From Closterium sp. NIES-65 (taxonomy: Eukaryota; Streptophyta; Zygnematophyceae; Desmidiales; Closteriaceae), in contig CANXME010000399.1 in the NCBI GenBank assembly GCA_948144175.1, positions 1 through 64,000 on the forward strand: a DNA stretch of 64,000 nt, given 5' to 3'. Positions 1-10,900 of this stretch are shown here, piece by piece. The notes beneath the pieces are model-generated. The model was not told the origin of the DNA. It worked only from the letters and a program-made list of their open reading frames with translations, and made no database searches. The number at the start of each line of letters is the position of its first letter. The first letter of the stretch is position 1. The position numbers and the translations under genes are program-made.

Positions 1-373
1 CAACGCTACCCGAGTCAACGCTAGTACGCTAGCACTCCAACGCTAGGCTACCGCTGTCCGAGCCATAACTTCGTAATGGCAGAACTTTTCGCGAGGCAAC
101 TTGGCTTATTTTAAAGCTCTTAGAGTGAGCTTCGATATAGGAAATTTTCAACTTAATCCGATTTACGGTCTGCATGATACGCTGCGCGACGTTCAAGGTA
201 CTCTTGCTGTTTTGACTAAGTCCCTTTTGATCCCTCTCTCTACAAACTTGGACCCGAGGATAGGGGCCGGTCTTGTACCAGGCACCCAAGGACCCTTGGA
301 GGTGACCCCGAGGAGAGGTTTTAAGTGTGATAAAGTCTTAATAGCTTGAGTTTATTAGGCCCTTACACCAACA
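1..373 (+). repeat. 5' LTR of A1 (3' part only)
   Basis: The sequence matches the last third of the family A LTR and ends CCTTACACCAACA, the same terminus as the complete LTRs. It holds the ACGCTAG-rich stretch and the predicted R/U5 part of the LTR. No gene is seen in it. Confidence 0.9.
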
Positions 374-376
374 AGC

Positions 377-388
377 TGTTATCAGAGC
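377..388 (+). other. Mutated primer-binding site of A1
   Basis: TGTTATCAGAGC lies three bases after the LTR end. It differs by one base from TGGTATCAGAGC in the intact copies, which is complementary to the 3' end of initiator tRNA-Met. The change would weaken priming of minus-strand synthesis. Confidence 0.75.
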
Positions 389-419
389 TGCGTTATAGTG
401 CTCCTCGATATAGGTAGCT

Positions 420-3400
420 ATGGCGGAGAACACCTCGGCGGTAGCTGGTGAATCTTAAGCCCAAGATCGTAGCGGCAGCTATGATTCTGGTGTTTCTGCG
501 CCAAGGGGAGCGCGAACAAGCCAGGGCTCGCTGATCAAGGAGGTGCTGAAAAACTTCAGCGTCGAGAAGTTCAATGGTGAGGGCTATGATGATTGGGCCT
601 GGAAAATGCAACTTTATTTCCGTCAGATCGGTTTGCTAAAACTAATGATTGGGGAGGAGCCTAGACCGAGTGACCCCGCCCTTCAGGAAGATTGGGACGA
701 GCGCGCCTCGGCTGGCTACTACTTGATGTCGCAGAGTTTGGAGCTGAACCAGCGACCTCCGTTGTTGCAATATTGATGCTGGAGAGGGAGCTGTCCGCGT
801 TGCGCCTAAGCGAGGGAGAGCCGGTACAACCCATCCTGGACAAGATGCGTGATCTCTACGCGAAGCTGGCGATCGCGGGAATCACCTACCCGGAGCAGAC
901 CAAGTGCCTGAAGATGCTCTCGCTGCTGCCGGAATCGTGGCTTCAATTCACGAGCGGATTGAGCCTGCCGCAGAACCAGAGCTTGTGGACGCTCGAGTGG
1001 GTGCGGACGAAGATTCTGGAGGAGGACTTCCGTCGCCGCCAACCGAGGGGTGGAGACGACGGCAGCAGCGGCTACGGGATGCAAGGGAGCCGACGTGGCA
1101 AAGGACGTGGCTTCGGTGGTGCTGGACGCGGTGCAAAGAAAGACGACGACTCCAACGACCAACAAGGAGGTACCGGTTGGGGTCGCGGTGCGAAATCTGG
1201 ACGTGGGGGCAAGTCGGGTGCTGGTGGCAAAATGAAAGGGAGTTGCTGGTATTGTGAGAAGGAAGGGCACCCCTGGTTTTTGTGCTATAAGAAACCCGAT
1301 GGATGGACCCCCCAGAATCGTCACCAGGATGGCGGCGCGCGGAGGAACCAGAAAAACGGCGCCAACATGGTCGCTGATTTGTCCGACAACAACCCGAAGG
1401 GCAACGGCGGTGCGGAAAAGAAGAAGGAGCGCACCGCGGGCCAATTCATCCATATGGGAGACAAGGGGGAGCAAGGAGACGCATCTGCTAAGGCTGGAGC
1501 AGAGCTGCACCCCCTGGAGTATTGGGTGTTGGACAGAGGCGCTGCTTGGACAATGACCCCGCGCAAGGACCTGCTGGACGACGTACGAGCTGCTCCGATC
1601 AACGAGGTGTGCTCCGCCTCTGGACACGCGTTGAAGGTGGCTGGTGCGGGACGAGCTGCGTTTAAGGGAGCGGATGGCAAGCCGGTGGTGCTGCACGACG
1701 TTCTTCTTGTTCTTGAACTTAAGGCCAACCTCATCTCCCTCCGTAAGCTTGGCAAGTCTGGGGTGAGCACTAGCACGGATGGGGCACGCACTTATAAGGG
1801 GAAGCTGGGCAATCGGGTGCTTTGGGATCTGCACGAGAGCAAGGACGTGTACAGATCTATGTGGCAGCTGCCAGCGCTGGCGTGGCACGGTGGGGGGCAG
1901 GCTGGAGAAGGGTCTGCATCCCAGGGGGAGTGCAACGCCGTTGGAGGGGTTGGTGTGAAAGTGTCGGCCAGATCTGGGGAGACGGATTGGGCAACTGCAC
2001 ACCGACGTTTGGGGCATGTGGCAATGCCTTTGCTGAAGCAGCTGGAGAAGGATGGAGCCGTTAAGGGCTTGAAGCTGAACGGACAACCATAGTGATAACT
2101 GTGAAATTTGCCTCCTTTCAAAGTTCACCCGTTTCCCCTTCCATAGTGTGGCTGGCAGGAGCAAAAAGCCGTTGGAGCTGGTCCACATGGACTTGGTGGG
2201 GCCGCTGCCAGTGCAAGGACACAAGGGGGAGCGGTACTTCCTAACCATAATGGATGACTGGAGCAGGCTAATGTGGGCGTATTTGCTGAAGCAGAAAGAT
2301 CACGCCGCCTCCACGATTCGGGACGATTGGCTGCCGTTCGTGGAGAAGCAAGCGGAGTGTGTGGTGAAGCGGATTAGGACAGATCGGGGTGGTGAGTTCC
2401 TTGGAGCTGAGATGACGGCCTGGCTCAAGAAGCAGGGCATCCAGAGGGAGCTGACCACGGCTTACACCCCACAGTCCAACGGTGTAGCAGAACGGGCGAA
2501 CCGGACAATTCTGGAGACAGCTGTTCGTAGAATCTGGGCTGGGCAACTTGTTGTGGCCCCATGCTGTTCGGCACGCTACCGTCGCTAGGAACAGGGTACT
2601 CACAAAGGTTGGGGATGACTCGTGGGTGCCGTTGGAGAGGTGGCTTGGGAGGAAGCCGCCGGTGGACATGCTGAGGGTGTTCGGTTGCCCACGTCCCCAA
2701 GACCTACCGCAGTAAATTGGGGGCGAGTGCAATCTGGTGTGTGCATTTGGGGCTGGCTGCTGAGAGCAAGGGATGGCTGCTGTGGGAGCCTTCCAAGGGT
2801 GTGTTGTTTGACAGCAGAGATGTGAAGTTTGTTGAGGGCATGATGTATGGGAGCTGGGAGAAACAGCCGGAGACCAGGGTGTCCCAGCAGATGGAGCAGA
2901 TCACCATGCAGCTGGACCTGACTCCTAGTGTGTGGGAGGAGGGAGAGGAGGCAGCTGCAGAGGGTGGTGATGGAAAGAAGGTACAGGAGGCACGTGCTGG
3001 TGGAGAAAATGATGGTGTGGAGACTAGCGGTAGCACTAGTGGAGCTGCTGGATCCGAGGGAGGAGAGCAGCAGCAGGGGAAAACTAAAAAGCCGAAGGGT
3101 GTCGTTATGAAGGGATGGGAGACACCCGTCTCCAGGCCAGGACGTACCCGTATGGCTACTAAGAAGCTGACTGCAGGAGCTGATGTAGCGGAGCAGCAGC
3201 TTGGGACCGAGGAGGCATTGCTGATTCTACCGCATGGCTATGATCCGGATGAGGAGGATGAACCTGCCTACTGATTTCTTGCCCCTGCACCAGAGGAACC
3301 AGCTAGCATGGAGGAGGCATTAGCTGGACCAGATAGGGACAAATGGCTAGCTTCTAGAGATGCTGAGTACCAGAGCCTGCTGGAGAATGGGACTTGGGAA

Positions 3401-4888
3401 CTAGTGGTGCTGCCTGAGGGAAAGAAAGCGGTACAATGCAAGTGGGTGCTAAGGATCAAGACTGACGACAAGGGGCAGGTCACCATCTACAAGAGTAGGC
3501 TGGTGGCTAAGGGGTTTATGCAGAAGGAGAAGCGGGACTTCAATGAGATCTTTGCTCCCACTGCCAAACCCCCTACCCTTCGTGTCTTGTTGGCAGATGC
3601 AGCCGTTAGTGGGAAGTTCATTATCCAGATGGACATATCAACAGCATTCCTCAACGGGATTTTAGAGGAGGAGGTGTTCATGACGCAGCCACCTGGGTAT
3701 GAGGATGGTACGGGCAGGGTGTGCAAGCTGAAAAAGTCCATCTACGGCTTGAAGCAGGCGCCACGCTGCTGGTACCAGAAGTTGGCAGCTGTTTTAGAGG
3801 AGGTGGGATTCAGGACCAGCAGCTGTGATGAGAGCCTCTTTCTCAAGGGGGAGGGGGAGAAGCTGGTGCTGTTTCTGGTCTATGTGGACGACATTCTTCT
3901 CTTTAGCAGCAGCATGAAGGAGATCCAGAAGGTGCAGCAGCAGCTGATGGAGAACTTCAAGTGCAAGAACCTTGGGGAGGTAAAGTACTACCTCGGGATG
4001 CACGTGGAGAGGGATCTGGATCACAGGTGGTTGAAGCTGCACCAGGAGAAGTTCATCAAGGAGCTTGGGGAGAATGAGCGCAAGGTTGCAACTCCCCTGC
4101 CAGCAGAATTCAAGCTTGTGAAAGCTGCAGAGGATGAAGGGGTTGAAGCCGAGGAGCAGCATCAATTTCTGTCCTTGGTGCGCAGCCTCTTGTATGCAGC
4201 AGTTCACACAAGGCCCGACATCTCTTTCTCGGTTGGGTAGCTGGCTAGGGTGGAGCATAATCCATCAGAGGAGCAGGTGGATGCAGCTGTGCGTGTGGTG
4301 AAGTATCTGAACTCTCACCCAAGCATTGGAGTTCAATACTCCGCATCTGCACAGGTGAAGCAGAAAGGGGTTGAGATGCTGAAAGAGAAGGGGGAGAGGC
4401 TTGGAGAAGGCAAGCTCTTTCTCACTTGCTTTACCGATGCTACGTGGGCCTCTGAGAAGGAGGATTCCTCATCTGTGGGAGGATACATCTGCGTAGTTGG
4501 AGGAGGACCTGTTAGTTGGAGGTCAAAGAAGCAGACGGAGACAGCACTCTCTTATGTGGAATCAGAGTACATGGCGATGTTCCATGGAGTGAAGGAGGTG
4601 ATTTGGCTGAGGAGGCTGTTAGAGGAGATTGGCCAGGAGCAAAAGGTTGCTACTCCGCTGTTTTGTGATAGCAAGGGAGCTCTTGGGATGGCCAGGAACG
4701 CTGTGCTTCATGGGCTGAACAAGCACATGCGTATCAAGTGGCACTGGTTGCGTAAGGAGGTGAAGAGGGGGACGGTGAATCTGATCTACATCAAGACTCA
4801 CCAGCAGCCAGCAGACTTCCTCACAAAGAGGCCTGCGAATGAGCCTCATTGGCGTTGCGTGCGGATGAGTGGAATGTACATGAACTAG
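420..4888 (+). pseudogene. Broken gag-pol of A1
   Basis: This is a copy of the 1526-residue family A Gag-Pol with Gag, CCHC knuckle, protease, integrase, reverse transcriptase and RNase H all recognisable. It cannot give the full product. There is a TAA at 456-458. A 79-bp deletion near 756 (2-bp CG repeat at the joint) shifts frame. The protease motif reads DRGA instead of DTGA. There is a stop at 2090-2092, small deletions near 2522 and 2688, a stop near 3272, a 12-bp in-frame deletion near 4072 and a TAG at 4238-4240. The RT box YVDD and the RNase H motifs remain. The lesions fit neutral decay. Confidence 0.92.
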
Positions 4889-4930
4889 TATGGAATGATG
4901 GGGATGCAGCCGGCAGGCTGAGGGGGAGTG

Positions 4931-5845
4931 TGTTGGGTGCAAATTCACATTGCACGACATCCTGCCGTCTGTTTGTATGAGTATGCGTGAGCGAATGCAT
5001 TTGGGTGTAAATGGAATGTTCGTGTGTTTGTTAGCTTTCGCAATTTCCGCTTGATACATTTGCAGGTACTCGCGCATTATGCACTTCGGCACAACATTGT
5101 ACACGCTATGAACAGTACAAGCAAAAAGGACGAGCTCGCAAAGGAACCCAAGATGGAAGCTTTGCGGTTCGGTTGAATTGATTGTGCAGATTCAGTTCTA
5201 TCCAACTCGAAATTGTACTGTTTTGTTTGGTTGACTATAGTGTAGCAGGGCAGGCACTATAGAGGTACAATTTAGGTGTAGGTTGGATGTTGTTTGTCTG
5301 TATCTGCATGCTACAGGGCCAGGGGAAACCAGTGGAACCAGCATTTGGCTAGTTGGGCAAAGACAAAACAGGTTCTGTTTTTTGGACCTGAACCTGGTTG
5401 TTGTTTTCCCAGGTTGGAAAAACAGAACCAGAGGTTGTTTACCAACCTACCACCTGCTGTTTTGTCCAGCCAGGTTGGTTCTGTTGCTTGGAATTATTTG
5501 GGATCATCCCTGGTTCTTCCTAGGTTGATTCCGAAGGTCCTTGCTAGCTAGGACTATATATTCCTTCTCTGTTTGTACCTGAATATAGTTAAATTGATTC
5601 AAGCGAATTTCTTCCTTGCTGGAATTTCCTTTCTACGCGGTGCCACGGCGGAATGCTACCCAAGTCAACGCTAGTATGCTAGCACTCCAACGCTAGGCTA
5701 ACGCTGTCCGAGCCATAACTTTGTAATGGCAGAACTTTTCGCGAGGCAACTTGGCTTATTTTAAAGCACTTAGAGTGAGCTTCGATATAGGAAATTCTCA
5801 GCTTAATCCGATCGACGGTCTCCACGATACGCTGCACGATACGAT
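4931..5845 (+). repeat. 3' LTR of A1, truncated
   Basis: It begins TGTTGGGTGCAAATTC directly after the PPT-like CTGAGGGGGAGTG, as in the intact copies. It keeps the CCAGGTTGG-type motif cluster and a TATATAT-type box near 5554. Homology stops within the tract CACGATACG near 5845, where a short repeated filler precedes an inverted LTR fragment. Confidence 0.88.
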
Positions 5846-5974
5846 ACGCTTTAAGCGAAAATTGCGAAAGCAAACAAACACACCAACATTCCATTCACCC
5901 CCCAATGCATTCGCACACGCATACTCATACAAACAGACGGCAGGATGTCGTGCAATGTGAATTTGCACCCGACA
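5846..5974 (-). repeat. Inverted fragment of a family A LTR start
   Basis: Read on the minus strand this is the first 129 or so bases of the LTR (TGTCGGGTGCAAATTC at its start, TTTCGCTTAAAG at its end). It sits head-on between the broken A1 3' LTR and the LTR remnant of A3. The left joint carries an ACGATACG-type filler that repeats adjacent sequence. This looks like a repair or template-switch product, not an insertion with target duplication. Confidence 0.85.
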
Positions 5975-6168
5975 ATTTTAAAGCTCTTGGAGTGAGCTTC
6001 GATATAGGAAATTCTCAGCTTAATCCGGTCGACGGTCTGCACGATATGCTGCGCGACGTTCAAGGTACTCTTGTTATTTTGACTAAGTCATTCTTGATCC
6101 CTCTCTCTACAATCTCGACCCGAGGATAGGGGCTAGTCTTGTACCAGGCACCCAAGGACCCTTGGACT
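5975..6168 (+). repeat. 5' LTR remnant of A3
   Basis: It matches the LTR from the ATTTTAAAGCTCTTGG position to CCCAAGGACCCTTGGA and carries the variants of the A3 3' LTR. It then jumps straight into the protease/pol coding region, so about 90 bases of LTR end, the PBS and most of gag are deleted. Confidence 0.82.
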
Positions 6169-6170
6169 AG

Positions 6171-6820
6171 GTGCGCTGCACCGATCAACGAGGTGTGCTC
6201 CGCCTCTGGACACGCGCTGAAGGTGGCTGGTGCGGGACGAGCTGCGTTTAAGGGAGCGGATGGCAAGCCGGTGGTGCTGCACGACGTTCTTCTTGTTCCT
6301 GAACTCAAGGCCAACCTCATCTCCCTCCGTAAGCTTGGCAAGGCTGGGGTGAGCACTAGCACGGATGGGGCACGCACTTACAAGGGGCAGCTGGGCAATC
6401 GGGTGCTTTGGGATCTGCACGAGAGTACGGACGTGTACAGATCCATGTGGTAGCTGCTGGCATTGACGTGGCACGGTGGGGGGCAGGCTGGAGAGGGGTC
6501 TGCATCCCAGGGGGAGTGCAATGCCGTTGGAGGGGTTAGTGTGAAAGTGTCGGCCACATCTGGGGAGACGGATTGGGCAACTGCACACCGACGTTTGGGG
6601 CATGTGGCAATGCCTTTGCTGAAGCAGCTGGAGAAAGATGGAGCCGTTAAGGGCTTGAAGCTGAACGGACAGCTACCTGATGAGAATTGTGAAATCTATT
6701 TGCTCTCAAAAGTTACCCGTTTCCCCTTCCATAGTGTGGCTTGCAGGAGCAAGAAGCCGTTGGAGCTGATCCACATGGACTTGGTGGGGCCGCTGCCGGT
6801 TCAGGGGAACAAGGGGGAAC
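6171..6820 (+). pseudogene. A3 pol fragment, protease to integrase start
   Basis: It matches family A Gag-Pol from just after the protease active site to the beginning of the integrase core (GPLPVQGNKGE). Its reading is broken by a TAG at 6451-6453, where intact copies have CAG. The fragment ends exactly at the A2 insertion, and the reading resumes after A2 at 13678. Confidence 0.88.
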
Positions 6821-7914
6821 TGTTGGGTGCAAATTCACATTGCACGACATCCTGCCGTCTGTTTGTACGAGTATGCGTGTTCGAATGCATTTGCGTGTGA
6901 ATGGTATGTTTGTGTGTTTGTTTGCTTTCGCAATTTTCGCTTGAAGCATTTGCAGGTACTCGCAAAATGTGCGCTTCGGCATAACATTGTACGCGCTATG
7001 AACAGTACAAGCAGAAAGGACGAGCTCGCAAAGGAACCCAAGATGGAAGCTTTGCGGTTCAACTTACTTGATTGCGCAGATTCAGTTCTATCCAACTCGA
7101 AATTGTACTGTTTTGTTTGGTTGACTATAGTGTAGCAGGGCAGGCACTATAGGGGTACAATTTAGGTGAAGGTTGGATGTTGTTTGTCTGTATCTGCATG
7201 CTACAGGGCCAGGGGAAACCAGCGGAACCAGCATTTGGCTGGTTGGGCAAAGACAAAACAGGTTCTGTTTTTAGGACCTGAACCTGGTTGTTGTTTTTCC
7301 CTGGTTGGAAAAACAGAACCAGAGGTTGTTCACCAACCTATCACCTGCTATTTTGTCCAGCCAGGTTGGTTCTGTTGCTTGGAATTATTTGGGATCATCC
7401 CTGGTTGTTCCCAGGTTGATTCCCAAGGTCCTTGCTAGCTAGAGCTATTTATTCCTTCTCTGTTTGTACCTGAATATAGTGAAATTGATTCAAGCGAATT
7501 CCTTCCTTGCTGGAATTTCTTTTCTACGCGGTGCGACGGCGGAATGCTACCCGAGTCAACGCTAGTACGCTAGCACTCCAACGCTAGGCTAACGCTGTCC
7601 GAGCCATAACTTCGTAATGGCAGAACTTTTCGCGAGGCAACTTGGCTTATTTTAAAGCTCTTAGAGTGAGCTTCGATATAGGAAATTCTCAGCTTAATCC
7701 GATCGACGGTCTGCACGATACGCTGCGCGACGTTCAAGGTACTCTTGCTGTTTTGACCAAGTCCCTCTTGATCCCTCTCTCTACAAACTCGGACCCGAGG
7801 ATAGGGGCTGGTCTTGTACCAGGCACCCAAGGACCCTTGGAGGTGACCCCGAGGAGAGGTTTTAAGTGTGATAAAGTCTTAATAGCTTGAGTTTATTAGG
7901 CCCTTACACCAACA
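6821..7914 (+). repeat. 5' LTR of A2
   Basis: The 1094-bp repeat starts TGTTGGGTGC and ends TTACACCAACA, giving the 6-bp inverted ends TGTTGG/CCAACA. Compared with the 3' LTR it has base differences near 6890, 7071, 7115, 7302 and 7758. It should hold the promoter for the genomic RNA. Confidence 0.95.
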
Positions 7915-7917
7915 AGC

Positions 7918-7929
7918 TGGTATCAGAGC
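7918..7929 (+). other. Primer-binding site of A2
   Basis: TGGTATCAGAGC lies three bases after the LTR. It is the common plant copia PBS and pairs with the 3' end of initiator tRNA-Met. Confidence 0.9.
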
Positions 7930-7960
7930 TGCGTTATAGTGATCCTCGATATAGGTAGCT

Positions 7961-10900
7961 ATGGCGGGCAACACCTCGGCGGTAGCTGGTGAATCTTCAG
8001 CCCAAGATCGTAGCGGCAGCCATGATTCTGGTGTTTCTGCGCCAAGGGGAGCGCGAACAAGCCAGGGCTCGCTGATCAAGGAGGTGCTGAAAAACTTCAC
8101 CGTCGAGAAGTTCAATGGTGAGGGCTATGATGATTGGGCCTGGAAAATGCAACTTTATTTCCGTCAAATCGGATTGCTGAAACTAATGATTGGGGAGGAG
8201 CCTAGACCGAGTGACCCCGCCCTTCAGGAAGATTGGGACGAGCGCGCCTCGGCTGGCTACTACTTGATGTCGCAGAGTTTGGAGCTGAACCAGCGTCACC
8301 ACGTCATGCACCTGCTGCCGGAGGTTGAGTGCGGTCCGAAGGCGTGGACGGTGTTGAAGGAGCTGCACGCCCCGACCTCCGTTGTTGCAACATTGATGCT
8401 GGAGAGGGAGCTGTCCGCGTTGCGCCTGAGCGAGGGAGAGCCGGTGCAACCTGTCCTGGACAAATTGCGCGACCTCTACGCGAAGTTGGCGACCGCAGGA
8501 ATCACCTACCCGGAGCAAACAAAGTGCTTGAAGATGCTCTCGCTGCTGCCGGAATCGTGGCTTCAATTTACGAGCGGATTGAGCCTGCCGCAGAACCAGA
8601 GCTTGTGGACGCTCGAGTGGGTGCGGACGAAGATTCTGGAGGAGGACTTCCGTCGCCGCCAACTGAGGGGTGGAGACGACGGCAGCAGCGGCTATGGGAT
8701 GCAAGGGAGCCGACGTGGCAAAGGACGTGGCTTCGGTGGTGCTGGACGCGGTGCAAAGAAGGACGACGACTCCAACGACCAACAAGGAGGTACCGGTTGG
8801 GGTCGCGGTGCGAAATCTGGACGTGGGGGCAAGTCGGGTGCTGGTGGCAAAATGAAAGGGAGTTGCTGGTATTGTGAGAAGGAAGGGCACCCCTGGTTTT
8901 TGTGCTATAAGAAACCCGATGGATGGACCCCCCAGAATCGTCACCAGGATGGCGGCGCGCGGAGGAACCAGAAAAACGGCGCCAACATGGTCGCTGATTC
9001 GTCCGACAACAACCCGAAGGGCAACGGCGGTGCGGAGAAGAAGAAGGAGCGCACCGCGGGCCAATTCTTCCATATGGGAGACAAGGGGGAGCAAGGAGAC
9101 GCATCTGCTAAGGCTGGAGCAGAGCTGCACCCCCTGGACTATTGGGTGTTGGACACAGGCGCTGCTTGGACAATGACGCCGCGCAAGGACCTGCTGGACG
9201 ACGTACGCGCTGCACCGATTAATGAGGTGTGCTCTGCCTCTGGACACATGTTGAAGGTGGCTGGTGCGGGACGAGCTGCATTTAAGGGAGCGGATGGCAA
9301 GCCGGTGGTACTGAACGACGTTCTCCTCGTCCCCGACCTGAAGGCCAACCTCATCTCCCTCCGTAAGCTTGGCAAGGCTGGGGTGAACACCAACACGGAT
9401 GGGGCTCGCACTTATAAGGGGAAGCTGGGCAATCGGGTGCTTTGGGATCTGCACGAGAGCAAGGACGTGTACAGATCTATGTGGCAGCTGCCGGCGCTGG
9501 CGTGGCACGGTGGGGGGCAGGCTGGAGAGGGGTCTGCATCCCAGGGGGAGTGCAACGCCGTTGGAGGGGTTGGTGTGAAAGTGTCGGCCAGATCTGGGGA
9601 GACAGATTGGGCAACTGCACACCGACGTTTGGGGCATGTGGCAATGCCTTTGCTGAAGCAGCTGGAGAAGGATGGAGCCGTTAAGGGCTTAAAGCTGAAC
9701 GGACAACCACCCGATGATAACTGTGAAATTTGCCTCCTTTCAAAGTTCACCCGTTTCCCCTTCCATAGTGTGGCTGGCAGGAGCAAAAAGCCGTTGGAGC
9801 TGGTCCACATGGACTTGGTGGGGCCGCTGCCGGTGCAAGGGCACAAGGGGGAGCGGTACTTCCTAACCATAGTGGATGACTGGAGCAGGCTAATGTGGGC
9901 GTATCCGCTGAAGCAGAAAGATCACGCCGCCTCCACGATTCGGGACGATTGGCTGCCGTTAGTGGAGAAGCAAGCGGAGTGTGTGGTGAAGCGGATTAGG
10001 ACAGATCGGGGTGGTGAGTTCCTTGGAGCTGAGATGACGGCCTGGCTCAAGAAGCAGGGCATCCAGAGGGAGCTGACCACGGCTTACACCCCACAGTCCA
10101 ACGGTGTAGCAGAACGGGCGAACCGGACAATTCTGGAGACAGCTAGGGCGCTGCTCATAGAATCTGGGCTGGGCAACTTGATGTGGCCCCATGCTGTTCG
10201 GCACGCTACCGTCGCTAGGAACAGGGTACTCACAAAGGTTGGGGATGACTCGTGGGTGCCGTTGGAGAGGTGGCTTGGGAGGAAGCCGCCGGTGGACATG
10301 CTGAGGGTGTTCGGTTGCATGGCAGTCGCCCACGTCCCCAAGACCTACCGCAGTAAGTTGGGGGCGAGTGCAATCTGGTGTGTCCATTTGGGGCTGGCTG
10401 CTGAGAGCAAGGGATGGCTGCTGTGGGAACCTTCCAAGGGTGTGTTGTTTGACAGCAGGGATGTGAAGTTTGTTGAGGGCATGATGTATGGGAGCTGGGA
10501 GAAACAGCCGGAGGCCAGGGTGTCCCAGCAGATGGAGCAGATTACCATGCAGCTGGACCTGACTCCTAGTGTGTGGGAGGAGGGAGAGGAGGCAGCTGCA
10601 GAGGGTGGTGATAAAGAGAAGGTGCAGGAGGCACCTGCTGGTGGAGGTGATGGTGTGGAGATTAGCGGTAGCACTAGTGGAGCTGCTGGATCCGAGGGAG
10701 GAGAGCAGCAGCAGGGGAAAACTAAGAAGCCGAAGGGTGTTATTATGAAGGGATGGGAGACACCCGTCTCCAGGCCAGGACGTACCCGTATGGCTACTAA
10801 GAAGCTGACTGCAGGAGCTGATGTAGCGGAGCAGCAGCTTGGGACCGAGGAGGCATTGCTGATTCTACCGCATGGCTATGACCCGGATGAGGAGGATCAA

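Larger units (their letters stand above)
1..5845 (+). mobile_element. Copia family A copy A1, decayed, left end cut by the window
   Basis: This is a Ty1/copia LTR retrotransposon with LTR, PBS, gag-pol, PPT and LTR in order. The left LTR is cut by the window start and the right LTR is broken near 5845, where an inverted LTR piece begins. The internal region aligns along its length with intact copies A2, A4 and A5 but has stops, frameshifts and deletions. The 3' LTR shares diagnostic bases with A3 (for example the tract near 5168) rather than with the young copies, so it belongs to an older subfamily. Left flank and target duplication are outside the window. Confidence 0.9.

Noticed and set aside
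101-349. An 82-residue frame (MAYFKALRVSFDIGN) recurring in every family A LTR
   Set aside because: It lies in the LTR R/U5 region and recurs only because the LTR does. No start context or family match; it is broken by rearrangement in A1, so it was not called a gene.
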